From Aphrocallistes beatrix (taxonomy: Eukaryota; Porifera; Hexactinellida; Sceptrulophora; Aphrocallistidae): a stretch of DNA of 64,000 bases. Under the pieces are notes generated by a model. It was not told the DNA's origin. It made no database searches and saw nothing but the letters and a program-made list of their open reading frames with translations. Made by a program: the position numbers and the translations under genes. Shown here piece after piece: positions 12,205 to 23,468 of the stretch. Location: contig OY725491.1 of assembly GCA_963281255.1 (NCBI GenBank), positions 3,410,001 through 3,474,000 on the forward strand. Direction: 5' to 3'. Each line of letters begins with the position of its first letter. Positions within the stretch are counted from its first letter, which is position 1.

Positions 12205-12258
<54 letters not shown>
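12197..12258. repeat. (CAT)n / (ATG)n microsatellite within transposase locus B
   Basis: About 18 near-perfect CAT triplets occur. On the coding (minus) strand the upstream frame enters as an Asp run (GAT)n and would exit into TGA. The frame that continues downstream (DDEAVKKIRKEAKK) is the Met-run frame. Slippage in the tract is therefore a plausible cause of one of the frame breaks. Confidence 0.9.
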
Positions 12259-13847
12259 TTCGAGCTCCTACTCTCTGATATACTTCAGCCTTTTTCAGTG
12301 ATTCATGCGTCTTATTATCACCATCACAAACTAGTGCTGAGAAAATTATCCCTCTCTTCAATGCATGCCTAACTACCGATGGAGCTACCGCAGACTCTAG
12401 TTGAACCGACGCATACTCCGTGAAGATGGCGGGGCATGAAACTCTTCTTCTGCTATTTCGTTGTTTCTCCTCTTGTTTTCATGAGTATGACATGCAACAC
12501 AACTATTACAAGACACATCATAAGCCAGAACCTTACCTGTATCCACTGAAATAGCAAATGCGAAGCAATATCTACTAAAACCTCCTCCCGATTTTCCTGT
12601 CCTCATCTGATAGGCTCCGTCATAAGAAGCCACTGCATGCACACAATTTGTAGTCTGGTTGATGCCAAGCACTTCTAGTTCAATTTTTGCTCTGTCCATA
12701 CTTCTGGAGGCAACATATTCAACAGCGATAAGGACTGATTTTGAATTTCACGAAAAGTACTATGGATGGGAGGATGAGGGATGTTCAGCGCTCCGTGATA
12801 CAACCTCCGCTTGTTCTCACCAATTCCAATGATACGTCCCCCCAATACCGAAGCATAGACTGTATCATTTCTCTTAGGGATCATCTTTTCACCAACTTGA
12901 ATATTTTTTGTCCATTTTCCACTTACACTCCAAAAGGAACGGGTCTCAAAGCAACTGGAATATCTAAACATGAGGTATTTAGCAGCACCCGCCTGAGTTC
13001 CTTTGTCGAACAACTCCAATTTATCAATCTGACACGCCTGACACATAGCCACATCCTTCAAAACATCAATGAATGCCTCCAAATCCATATTGTGCTTTCC
13101 TCTGACGGGATAAACTTCCTCAACGCTCTTCACATCTAGCTGTACCTTGATGATCATCTTCCTGGGAGAGGTCTTTGCTTCCTGAAACTTCAGCTTCCTT
13201 GCAGCTATCGTGTCTGTGGGGGGCCGAACTACTTCACGAACAGACGCTACTTCTACAGGGTCAAGCTTGATGAATTTTTCTCCCGACTTTATCTTGTATT
13301 GATTTCCGCTGAATTTTCGCTTCCTCAAAACAAAAGGCTTTCGTTGTCGGGTCCTGGGAGTAGAGGGAGTAGGAATTGAGAAAGACTTCATCGATGATGC
13401 AAGAGAAGGGGTCAGTGGTTGACTTGAGGTAGGGGTAGACGGGACGCTAAATCGGGAAGAACGCGGGCGGAGAAAGGGCGAGTCATCTGCGCTGTCGCTG
13501 CAGTCAGCAACGTACTCAGGATATTTGCCTGCCATCTAATCTAATAGATTGTAATTGAAAAACGGAAATAGGTTTAGTAATCCTAATGTATGTATATTAC
13601 TATTGGATATACATTTAGTAATCCTAATGTATATTACTATTGGTATTGATAAGGTATTACGAAAATAGGAATAGGCTCGTAATATACTGATGTATATTAC
13701 CATTGGATATATTGATAAGTAATAACGAAAATATAATGTGGTTGTATAAGAAATATTTCTTTATTTGTAGTTGTTTTCGATACAGTATCTCCACTTTATG
13801 TGCCAATGTACATTCAAAAATCAGGCAAGCAAATTTGTGTGTGATTA

Positions 13848-14439
13848 CAGGGTGATCCAAAAGTTCTGCAACAAATTTTGCTGAAATATTATACTTACAC
13901 ATTAGAATCTAGCATCTGACATTTCGTGTTACTTGAGAATTATAAGGGTTATTTCAATTATTTTGCAATCTAATTGCCTGTCACTCCTAATGTATTTGCT
14001 AAGGTGGATCATAAATGTTTGTGTTTAGAAAAAAGAGAAAGATCAAAAGAAAAAAATCTCGAATGCATGGTACATTCTATGATTATACTTTAACAATTGT
14101 TGTTCTTATTGGTGATTCCCGGTCAATAAACCAAAAGAAATAGTCATATATTAGTATTTTGAATAAATAACTGACTATAGGAAGATATAAATATATTTAA
14201 ACAGGAGAAAAAAGTTTTCTTCGAACTTGACATTTTTGTGATAAGATTATTGGAGTCCCGGGTATATACTATTTCAAAAATTTGTATAAAAAATATTTTG
14301 CGCAATGAATAGTGTTCATTTCTAAACTAGAAGGGTGGTAGATTCCATTGATGCAAACCGATTTAAATTTAAACTAAATTATCTTAGTCAAATCAATGAA
14401 GTAGAATTTATAGTTGCAGAACTTTTGGATATCACCCTG
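13848..14439. mobile_element. 592-bp mariner-type MITE, TA target duplication
   Basis: The left end is CAGGGTGATCCAAAAGTTCT. The right end is its inverted form with a 2-nt insertion, GAACTTTTGGATATCACCCTG. TA lies at 13846-13847 and 14440-14441. CAGGGTG-type termini next to TA indicate a Tc1/mariner-mobilised non-autonomous element. The interior is non-coding. Confidence 0.88.
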
Positions 14440-14802
14440 TATGTATTCAAAATGGGACGAAGTGTAACAGTTTGGGAGGGCATAGAAACAAAAGTATTGT
14501 GAATTGGGAAAAAAAATTTCAGCATGAGATTAGACACATATAGTACCTACTACATAAAAATCATAAAACGAGGATGGATTTAAATTTTCTAAAAATTCCT
14601 ATTTTCAGGGACTAGTAGGCTTTTTAAATGCAAGCCATCAAGTTCTAAACCTTCAAACCAATTGCTAAATTAACAACAAACGCTAGTTTAGTCTAAAAAT
14701 AGATATATTACATCTATAAAACATGCCTAAATTTAGCAACACTCATACACAGACACACACACACACACACACACGCATATTTGCAAATGCAAATGGATAT
14801 CT
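14440..14802. other. No gene; short (CA)n run
   Basis: A (CA)n microsatellite lies at about 14750-14773; nothing else is supportable. Confidence 0.5.
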
Positions 14803-14860
14803 ATTAATACTATTTGTATGGAGGTTTCTGTGGTGGTCGAATACTTTTGCCCCGGTACTT
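14803..14860. mobile_element. Single end of a Tc1-like MITE
   Basis: TTAATACTATTTGTATGGAG through GTGGTGGTCGAATACTTTTG to CCCCGGTACTT matches the right arm of the complete MITE at 16322-16795. The partner arm of this copy is missing. Confidence 0.75.
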
Positions 14861-14903
14861 TATATATGTTTTGAAGGAGATATCAGTACGAGTTATATTA
14901 TAA

Positions 14904-15407
14904 CAAGCGTGCTTCGTTTGCTGCACTACGCGGCTAGCAGACATTTTGTGTCCGCCGGAGGCGCCCTGCGGGCGCCTGGGATCACATTGATTATTTCTAA
15001 GGGAGATAACATCTCTAAATACGTCTGTTCTACTGCTATAATCGTTATCGCACGAAAAATCACCAAGTTTGTCAATTTTTAAAATTTTGAAGCGTAATGA
15101 TGACTTAATAACAAAGTGATGAGTCAACATTTTTCGATGATAGTTGCATCTATTGTGAGGTATGCTAGTATACAGATTCTAATAAAATTTCAGCCTTCTA
15201 TCTCCTATAATGGCTGAGTTATGCTCGAATAACTGTATTGCTTAACTTTTAAAAATGTGACAATGACGTCATAATTCCATGATGTGTCGACATTTTCGTC
15301 TGAGCTCAGAACTTACTGGTGCCATAGCTAAAACACTCCCACATGCTAAAAATCAGTTTTCTGCGCCTGGCAGTTTCTTCAATCAATTCGTTGCATATAT
15401 ATATATA
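14904..15407 (-). mobile_element. Helitron-like non-autonomous repeat (family H), copy 1, 5' end lost
   Basis: On the plus strand it begins CAAGCGTGCTTCGTTTGCTG, passes a hairpin-rich GC block (GGCGCCCTGCGGGCGCC), a CACTTTGTTATTAAGTCATC region and TTGATTGAAGAAACTG-type sequence (reverse complement), and runs into a (TA)n tract where the pogo-like MITE 15408-16305 sits. The far end seen in intact copies (TCCTTACTATTAAAAC) is absent. Confidence 0.8.
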
Positions 15408-16305
15408 CAGTCGACTCCGCTTAATAGGGTCACTGTTTAATCGGGTCAGCCACTTAATCGGGCCACTTTTGGTAGGACCAGAATAGCTCTCACACATACA
15501 GGGTGGCTCATAATTTCTGAAACAAGCTTCATTATGTATAAAATGATTTATACTCAAACAATCTTAGCTATTATGGTCTTTAGAGATTCTAAATCGAATA
15601 TTCTCGATGATTTTAGAAGACTTTTCCAGTCTAAGACCTGTAACTGTGTTTTGTATGGTGAATTTTATGGGGGGAAAATGTGTCCTGGCACGCAGCGATA
15701 ATCGAGAATCAAGGTCGCTACTTCTGTAAAAAATGTCTTTATCATCGATGTCCTATGACGATTTAGCACCAAATACCTTTCATTCACCATGGAAATATTT
15801 CATAAATCCATTGAATTCATCATCAGAAACGAAAGTTATTATTTCACGAGATCAAATTAGGTACATTTTGCAAAATTGCTTTTTTCCACATCACTAAAAA
15901 TCTGATCCAAATGGTTCTCAATATGTACTGATATAAACATCCTATATTTCTACAAATTTAGAGTGTACGGGGAAAATGTGAGAGCCAATTTTTCGTAGAA
16001 GACTCTAGAAAGATCATTTGAAAAGCAGTGGGTCCTGATACTCGATTTTCGCTGCGTGTCAAGACACATTTTTTCCCCATAAAAATCACCATACAAAACA
16101 CAGTTCCAGGTCTTAGACTGGAAAAGTCTTCTAAAATCATTGAGAATATTCGATTTAGAATCTCTAAAGACCATAATAGCTAAGATTGTTTGAGTATAAG
16201 AAATTTTAGACCCAATGAAGCTTGTCACAGAACTTATGAGCCACCCTGTAGAATCGGGGCAAAATGTCCTCTGACAGATGTGGCCCTATTAAGCGGAGTC
16301 GACTG
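15408..16305. mobile_element. Pogo-like MITE, split by a nested mariner-type MITE
   Basis: The ends CAGTCGACTCCGCTTAATAG and CTATTAAGCGGAGTCGACTG are perfect inverted repeats. Both are flanked by TA inside a (TA)n tract. Without the nested insert (15499-16248 plus one TA) the element would be about 146 bp. CAGT ends next to TA are typical of pogo/Tigger-mobilised MITEs. Confidence 0.9.
15499..16248. mobile_element. 750-bp foldback MITE of mariner type nested in the pogo-like MITE
   Basis: It starts CAGGGTGGCTCATAATTTCT and ends ACTTATGAGCCACCCTG, with TA on both sides (15497-15498, 16249-16250). The arms are long: TATGGTCTTTAGAGATTCTA and AAATGTGTCCTGGCACGCAG recur in inverted form on the right. 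Related copies lie at 31805-32573 and about 55632-56190. Confidence 0.9.
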
Positions 16306-16321
16306 TATATATATATATATA

Positions 16322-16795
16322 CTACCAGGACAAAAGTATTCGACCACCACAAAAACCTCCATACAAATAGTATTAAAGTGGATCTATTCATAATGGGATA
16401 TGTAATCAAACAGAGAGATATTCTATTTTTTGTTTCAGATTCGTAAACTACACATCCGAATTACTAATTTTTGAAACTTTCAATAAAAATACTAATTCTC
16501 ATGCAGAAAATTATCAACCTCTGCCACTTTGTGTCACTAATCGCAATCATATATAATGGCTGTGACTCGGGACAAGTAGCATCAAGTATCAAAGGTAGAT
16601 ATTTACAATTTTGGGATTTGGTAATTGAGTTGAGGATCTCAATTATGAGTAATTAGAATGTGTAGATTAGGAATTAGAAATCAAAAATATAGTATTTCTA
16701 ACAGTTTGAGTACACATTCCTTTATGGATAGATCCACTTTAATACTATTTGTATGTAGGTTTTTGTGGTGGTCGAATACTTTTGTCCGGGTACTG
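16322..16795. mobile_element. 474-bp Tc1-like MITE
   Basis: The arms of about 75 bp share GACAAAAGTATTCGACCACC, CATACAAATAGTATTAAAGT and GGATCTATxCATAA. The outer ends are CTACCAGGAC (left) and, inverted, CAGTACCCGGAC (right), next to TA. No coding sequence. Confidence 0.85.
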
Positions 16796-16889
16796 TACAT
16801 ATATATGTATATATTGTCAGCCATACATCGGATATCTTGGCTTTGGTAGTATGCTGACATAAAGGTTGGATTCTGTGATTTATTTAATA

Positions 16890-17220
16890 CAGTGCACCCT
16901 CGCTAGTCCGAACCTCGCCAATCCGAACCCTCGCTAATCCGAAAACTTCATTCTTAAAATCCCAAACCCAAAATATACTTTTATTCGCCTCTATGCTTTG
17001 AATAAACGTTCATAAACGTAAATTTATCAATAAGATTGAGAAACCTCGTTAAATAAGCAATCATAGCGAAATAATATCCTTAATATTCTAACAATACAAA
17101 TTTATTATAATTAATGCCCTATTGAATTAGTGTTATTTCACTAATCGGAATAAATTCACTAATCCGAACAATTTTTTCGAACATTGGAACAGAGCTGTTC
17201 GGATTAGCGAGGGTGTACTG
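16890..17220. mobile_element. 331-bp pogo-like MITE, TA target duplication
   Basis: The left end CAGTGCACCCTCGCTAGTCC and right end GGATTAGCGAGGGTGTACTG are inverted repeats flanked by TA (16888-16889, 17221-17222). Internal repeats read TCGCTAATCCGAA. This is the classic appearance of Tigger/pogo non-autonomous elements. Confidence 0.92.
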
Positions 17221-17222
17221 TA

Positions 17223-18539
17223 TGATTAAATGCATGCTGCTACGAATAATTATTACTTGTCTGCATTTAGTCAAGATAATATAGACAAATATTGAATATT
17301 ATTTTGTTGGAACTTGCTAGCAAATGCCAGCAGTTTAATCGCATTTATTATGAATAGCATCAGTATCAATGTAAAATTGAATTTAAAGAATTAATATATT
17401 GGTTGTACATAGTAAAACACAACACAAAATAAGGATAAAATAGACACTCACCATGTTGAGTGGGAGTCTTTGATAGCACTTATGTCTATACATCGTTGCT
17501 CAAGCAGGGAGATCTTTCGCCTCCCAGTTAGTTATTTAAGTGCTTTCTTACATATATACGATTTATACAGGTATGAAAGAAAGTTATGCAAAAATAATTA
17601 AAACAAATGGAATTACTAATTACATCTTGTGTAAGAATAAAGCCGTCCTGGATTGTATTTGCAACCGAAATAATCATCTAGAACGACGGTAATACCAATT
17701 TTATCAAATAATATAATACTAGACACATAATATTGTGGACTCAATACAGATAAAATAGACGTGTCACGTGTATATTTTAAAATAAGAATTAGCTTATCAT
17801 CGATTAAAATATCGGTCTAACAGACCGATAGTGCAGCTTGAGTAAATGACTCGAAGAAACGAGATATATGAATATCGTAATAAATCAAAAATATTCATTT
17901 TGGACATTTTGAAGTGATAAATAATTATTAGTTAAATTTAAAAGTTTTGCGTATATTTAAATAGATAGAAATCACTCTATCTAGATGTAGTACGTACTAT
18001 CTAAAAAGGACGATATACTTTTTATAAGCGGATTCAGGGTATTAATACTAAACTATACACAAGGGTGAATTATTGAGGTGATAGAGGCTATCTTGTGGAT
18101 GACCTTGGCTACAAGAAACGATTGAACATTTTCAAAAGTCACTATTGCCCCTTTGTAATTATTCTGATTTAGTTAGGAATTAGTGAAAAATAAACAAAAT
18201 ACCGTTACTTGAAGATAATCCAAATTCTGTTTCACCCAGATGAATAAACCCAACGCCTCTAGATAATAAAGATTGAGTCGACTCGCTCATCATTAATCCT
18301 ACAGAATAAATGAAATAAAAATAGTTTCTTATATGAAAATAAAAATTCACAAACTTCAGCAAAAATTAGAAGAATGATAGATAAAATACGACACTTGAAT
18401 GCAGAATTATCCTTCCCCCCCTATCATTCACCGCATTCTGTAGGAAGATCTCCGAGTAAGGAAGCCTTGCGCTCGGTGAGTGCCGTATTTGCTGTCAGAG
18501 GCCCAGATGAAACAGAGGGTAGAATGTTGTGAAAATCTT
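17223..18539. other. No feature seen
   Basis: AT-rich. A GTCTAACAGACC palindrome at about 17815 is too short to interpret. No gene is supported. Confidence 0.4.
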
Positions 18540-19240
18540 CTACTACAGTACGAAAAATTTGATGCAAGGCGACTCTATGAGATAGTAACCATAGATAAAA
18601 CTTTACTATTCACAACCTAAATCCAAGGAAAATTCTAAGTGTTGGCTGCATCCGGGCGAACCCCGACCTAAAAAACCGCGTCCAGATTTCCATGCCAAGA
18701 AGGTAATGAACGCAATTGCATTTGACACCTACAGTCCAGTTGCTTAAGTTTGCGTTCCGAAGGGCCAGAATGTTACTGGAAACTTTTATTGCACTCGTGT
18801 GCTTGCAGAAGTCAGTAAACACTACACAGAGCGTCGGCCGAGAATTGGTCCTCGTGAAATAAAACTTATACATGATGATGCCAGTAGCCATAAAACTAAA
18901 CAAATCGCTGCATACATCGAAGATATAGGGATGCAGACACTGAATTACCCTCCCTATTCCCCTGACCTAAGTCCTTGTAACTTCTGGTTGTTTTCAAAGG
19001 TGATAAGTCATCTCTATGCCAAGGAGTTCACTAGTCGAATAAAGATCGGATTCGCCATTCAAAGTACCTCAAATTGATCCCACAGACGGAGTATAAAAAT
19101 ACATTCCGCTCCTGGGTAGACCGTCTAAAGGAGTGGATTCGCGTCAAAGGAGACTATTTTGAGAATATGTAATTAAATAACACATCAGTCGTTGCTTAAT
19201 ATCAAATTATTGGGGAGTGATCAGTACTTTTGAAATAACC
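18540..19240 (+). pseudogene. Mariner-family transposase fossil with Asp-to-Asn change at the third catalytic site
   Basis: The readable C-terminal half (18799-19077) has HYTERRPRIGPREIKLIHDD, then PPYSPDLSPCNFWLF. In the family the second catalytic Asp is in the HDN/HDD motif and the third lies 35 residues on, in a (S/C)DxxLF motif. Here that position reads CNFWLF, so Asp is replaced by Asn. Upstream, 18540-18798 shows YEKFDARRLYEIVTIDKT with stop codons and frameshifts, including the segment corresponding to PRPDFHAKK. A mariner-like end (GTACTTTTGAAATAACC) lies near 19225-19243. It is a dead DNA transposon whose enzyme would have cut and pasted at TA sites. Confidence 0.82.
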
Positions 19241-20272
19241 TAAGTAGACTAATTATTATTATTCAACTAATTATACTACATATGTACAATTCAGAGTTCA
19301 TGTACAATTCCTTTTGAATTTTATTCCTAATCAATTATTATCTTTTACCATACAATACCGCCTTTAGGTGGTTGAATGAAATTCAAATAAAGCAGAATCA
19401 GAAACGTGGCAAATGCCACGCACAACCCCCTCCCCATTCCCCCATATCCTGACCGCACCTGGGCACAGGTTGACATATTTGCACAACATTATAATGCAAC
19501 GTGCTCCGAATTCAGTAATTCGAATGTATGGTAAACAAATTTGGAGTCAACAAACTGATACATGTTGACCTGCTATTCGCTTTCCATTTATCACTTTTCA
19601 CAACGATTTATATCGAAAGATTCAAATCTTTTGAAGAAAATCGGTCTCAACATCGATCACTAACCTTCATTTGAAAAGTTTCTGAAAAGATTATTTAAAA
19701 CTGTGCCTATGGTGCCCTGCGATGCTCATCGGTGATTATCGGTGAGGATTTTTGTTTCTTCTTAGGTACGCATATTTTAATTTTCAGGCGATCTCCGGGC
19801 ATTTACTAATCTGCCGATGATTACTGTATAAGTATCAGGCGGGGCACAGCAACTCAAAAAGTGTTACGGCGACTAAAGTTGATATTATGCGAATTTCATG
19901 GGCGTTTTAATGGAACTGTTATGATGAATCCGCACATTTTGATCAAATTTGAGGGTAGAATATAGATCAAATCCCCCCAGGAGAACTTTCAAACATTTCA
20001 ACACAGATCAAACATTAGGAAATTAGTTTTGAACACTTGTTAATCATAAATCTACATCATTGACTGATGTAAAACTTTGATCAAATTTCAAAACGATCAA
20101 TTTGATAAGAATTCTACAAGAGCTACTAACTCGTAATTTAAAAATATATAATTTCGAAATCATATCCATATTATCAAATAAGTCATGATTCATATAAGTA
20201 CCGGTACATGCTATTTTTTTCTATTCATAATGTATTGAATGAGGAATACAATTTGATACGATTAAAGGAAAA
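19241..20272. other. No feature seen
   Basis: AT-rich intergenic sequence without a supportable gene or repeat. Confidence 0.4.
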
Positions 20273-21346
20273 TCTTTACTGTTAAAACTCGATTAATGCG
20301 TATATATGTATATATAGTATATCTGTAACGAATTGATTGAAGAAACTGCCAGGCGTAAAAAGTTGATTTTTAGCATGTGGGAGTCTTTTGGCTATGGCTC
20401 CAGTAAGTTCTGAGCTCAGACTAAAATGTCTACTCATCATGGAATTATGACGTCATTGTCTCCTTTTTATAATTAGAATTTCGACTAGGACTCACCCATT
20501 TTAGGCGATAGAAGGCTGAAATTTTAATTGAATACAAGCGCGCTTCGCTTGCTTGCGCTGCGCGGCTGGCGGACACTATGTCCGCCGGAGGCTCCCTTCG
20601 GTCGCCTGGGGTCACATTGGTTAATTATAAGGGAGATAGCATCTCTAAATATGTTTGTCCTACTGTGATAATCGATATCACTCGAAAAATCACCAAATTT
20701 GTCAATTTTAAAATTTTTGATGCGTAATGATGACGTCATAACAAAGTGATGAGTAATCATTTTTTGATGATAGTTGCATCATATGTTATATATGTTAGTA
20801 TACACATTCTATTAAAATTTCAGCCTTCTATCCCTTATAATGGCTGAGTTATGCTAGAATAACTGTATTGCTTAACTTTTAAAAATGTGATAATGACGTC
20901 ATAATTCCATGATGAGTGGACATTTTCGTCTGAGCTGAGAATTTACTGGAGCCATAGCCAAAAAACTCCCACATGCCAAAAATCAGCTTTCTGTGACTGG
21001 CAGTTTCTTCAATCAATTCGTTACAGAGATATATATATATATATAAATATATAAATAAATATACATTAATCGAGTTTTAATAGTAAGGATATACATTAAT
21101 ATACCTCACATATGATGGAACTATCATCAAAAAATGATGACTCTTCACTCTGTTATGACGTCATCATTACGCATCAAATTTGGTGATTTTTCGTGCGATA
21201 TCGATTATAACAGTAGGAAAGACGTATTTAGAGATTCTATCTCCCTTATAATTAATCAATGGTGACCACAGGCGCCCTTTGGGCGCCTCTGGCGGACACA
21301 AAGTGTCCGCCAGCCGCGGAGCACAACAAGCGAAGCGCGCCGCTTG
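20273..21346 (+). mobile_element. Helitron-like repeat family H, copy 2 (outer), split by copy 3
   Basis: The plus-oriented copy runs from TCTTTACTGTTAAAACTCGA (20273) through a (TA)n tract and CTGTAACGAATTGATTGAAG to 20534. It resumes at 21090 (TATACATTAATATACC) and ends in hairpin-rich GGCGCCCTTTGGGCGCC and CGCTTG at 21346. Flanking bases are A on the left and T on the right with no target duplication, as for Helitron insertions. Confidence 0.85.
20535..21089 (-). mobile_element. Helitron-like repeat family H, copy 3 (inner, opposite orientation), 555 bp
   Basis: Read on the minus strand it starts TCCTTACTATTAAAACTCGA and ends GAAGCGCGCTTG. It sits between A and T inside copy 2. The 3' third has hairpins: GGCGGACA/TGTCCGCC, GGCGxxCGAAGGGxGCC-like and AAGCG/CGCTT. 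A variable (TA)n tract lies near the 5' end. There is no coding capacity. Confidence 0.87.
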
Positions 21347-21539
21347 TTAATGATTAAATTAATAAACTTGTTCCTAAATACCAGGTTGGACAATAAGTTT
21401 TGAGACATACTATATTTACATACAATCTTGACCAAAATACTTCTAAAAAAATACTTTTGATATTAATAGCACTATTGGTATATTAGTTCCCTTTAAAATA
21501 TCTATTTGTTTGCTTTGGAATTGTATCACTTGTGAGGAT

Positions 21540-22366
21540 TTATTTACTTACTATTTGATTTTTAATAGTAAGGATGATTTGTGTTCTAATATTTGATCGT
21601 CGTCTATTCTTGAGGATAATTGTATTCTCTAATTGACAGAGGATGAATGACAAACGCGCTAATTCTGAGTTATTACTATGAAGTTCATTATGATGAAGTA
21701 AATCATTGATAACCTCCTTAATATGCTGTTTTGCTCGGGATATATGAAATGATTGCTTGGTGTTTTTAGATTTAGGATCGTGTTCTAAAGCAAGTTCCTG
21801 CAAAACAGATTCAAAATGTAGGATGTCATTATTTGCAGCAATGGAAACGGGAATGTTTTTTCCATGAAAATAGGCTGAGATAGATAGATAGGAATTGATT
21901 TCAAGGTACAAATACACAGATATATTTCTTTCAGTCATCTTAATAAGAGCGTACGTGATGTTATTTTCATCAGGAAACCATACAAACCATCTATTAGGTA
22001 GTGAAATCAAGGTTAACTTATATTTCAAGTCTTTTAGAGAGTTGACGATGAACTTCCTTTTCTCCTCACTCTCGGATCTCAAACTAAGCTGAAAGTTCCA
22101 TCTCCTTTTGGTATTTTAAAAATGAAATCTATGTCTTCTTTCTGGAAATGCTTGATGAATATATAAACAGCCTTGAGGTCACCTATATCCTCACGATGTA
22201 GAGCACGTGTCCAGTCATATCTCAGGTCAGGTGGACTTTCAGGCATCTTGAATACTGGAATTCGATCACCAACGTTGTAGTTACTCTTGCATCCAGGGAC
22301 AGAACAAGAGTTCTGCATGTCGGAATGACAGAAGCTAATATTTATTAAAAGCAGAGGGAGATTCAA
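21540..22366 (-). pseudogene. THAP-domain transposon-type protein, locus 1
   Basis: The first frame (22366-22079, likely start at MQNSCSVPGC) is a THAP zinc-finger DNA-binding domain: C-x4-C near the start, a WTRALHRED block, then KHFQKED and a GDGTFSLV stretch. The expected third Cys ligand (the C of a CxxHF motif) reads Phe in YIFIKHF, so zinc binding is probably lost. A stop follows DGTFSLV. A second frame (22082-21540, 180 codons) contains RKFIVNSL, LTLISLPNRWFVWFPDENNI and FHGKNIPVSI, a C-terminal region of unknown function also present in locus 2 (61.9-62.8 kb). THAP domains in transposons bind element ends. No flanking TIRs were found here. Confidence 0.7.
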
Positions 22367-22577
22367 AGTAAGCGAATAGTATGTGTACTATAATAGTTTT
22401 GAATAATATGTGATCAATAATAGTATTCATTGAAATAATATTTACAATAAATATAGTTCATTATGATAATTTTTAGATATTAAATATTATGGTTTGATAA
22501 CTATAACCATCTTGTCTTTCATCCTTGGTCCATAAATTCTTAGTTACTGTCAGGCCTTATATTAAGTAGGCTATGGC

Positions 22578-22605
22578 CAGGCAAAGTTTTTCGAGGGCGG
22601 TATCC
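22578..22605. mobile_element. Isolated right end of a TTAA-type element
   Basis: CAGGCAAAGTTTTTCGAGGG then CGGTATCC precedes TTAA (22606-22609). It matches the right terminus of the complete element ending at 30516. Little of the interior is recognisable. Confidence 0.65.
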
Positions 22606-22609
22606 TTAA

Positions 22610-23306
22610 GAACCAATGTATTACAGGGATAATTCTAAATAAGGACAGTTCGTTACATGTCAGTAAAACTTAATAACACAAAAACACAATACTTATCACA
22701 TAGAGATTAAATTAGTTTCATTTTTAGTTCGCAGACCTTTGAAATGAGCAAGGTTTCAATTCATAATCTACGAATGCAAAGCTATCAAATTTGGAACGCA
22801 TAAGGTGTAGAAAAATATATTAACACATTGAGTTGCAGATTTTTCTCTCTTATACCATTTCGCCAAAATCTTCATTTATAAATTCATTTTACACTTTTCT
22901 ATGAATGTTCAGGTACAGTTTACCCGTCATAAAAGCACCTCGATACCACGTCAGTACAGTCTGACACAAAATATGTTCATTGCAATAATTTAATTTTGTT
23001 AGACATGGACAATTACGTGCACTTCAATTACATCTACATTTATGCCAGCCAAACAAATTATAAAATAACGCATAAATAAGCTTTCAATGGTTAACATAGT
23101 GTTTGTTTTCGAGGGTGTAAATTTCGAATATCATATTATTTGATTTCTATTCTTGATATAATATTTGTTTTTGTTTACAATATATTAATAAAGTAAACAA
23201 ACTTTAAATTGACGCTACAAATAAGCTTTCAACGGCAAAAATATTATTTTTGTGATAGTAAAAATAAATAAATATCGAAGGAACCAACAAACACATCTTC
23301 TAACTA
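22610..23306. other. No feature seen
   Basis: AT-rich, with no supportable gene. Confidence 0.4.
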
Positions 23307-23468
23307 TAGTAGGACGTCAGTTATCCGAACGGGTTGGGACCGAGGGGGTTCGGATAACTGAAATGTTCGGATAACTGAAGTTGTTATGTGATTCTATAGA
23401 AAAGTTAGTCAGTAGTACTAAGTAGTCATAATGATGAATATGGATAAAATACTTATTAGTTTATGTAG

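Larger units (their letters stand above)
10958..13535 (-). pseudogene. Mutator-like transposase (PF20700-type), locus B, interrupted by a MITE
   Basis: ORF 13535-12675 encodes a Ser/Pro/Thr-rich N-terminus (MAGKYPEYVADCSDSADDSP) and a central domain with a CQACQ pair. After a frameshift, 12699-12397 carries the ASYDGAYQMRTGKSGGGFSR block and CNSCVAC. Further left, frames give a CDGDNKTH segment, an acidic run from a (CAT)n tract, an AIPYHLGANDKNA...CPSIKDSWCQYQ block, and TSNHNEAIHSILF with VPKADP and IRYNDG (11733-11403), followed by a basic RGKKTKKQ tail. The coding 3' end is split by the MITE at 11017-11402. Reading across it, the protein continues GSGKYTAAQPDKNHKNSKYL and stops at 10958. 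No PHD finger follows, unlike loci A and C. The frameshifts, a TAG/TGA near 12090 and the MITE show it is dead. Confidence 0.8.

Noticed and set aside
12070-12372. Plus-strand ORF with a long His (or Ile) run
   Set aside because: It is the reverse reading of the (CAT)n tract and of the transposase coding strand; the minus strand carries the homologous protein blocks.
14904-15082. ORFs crossing the GC-rich hairpin block of family H
   Set aside because: The same frames are not kept in the other copies; the block is structural, not coding.
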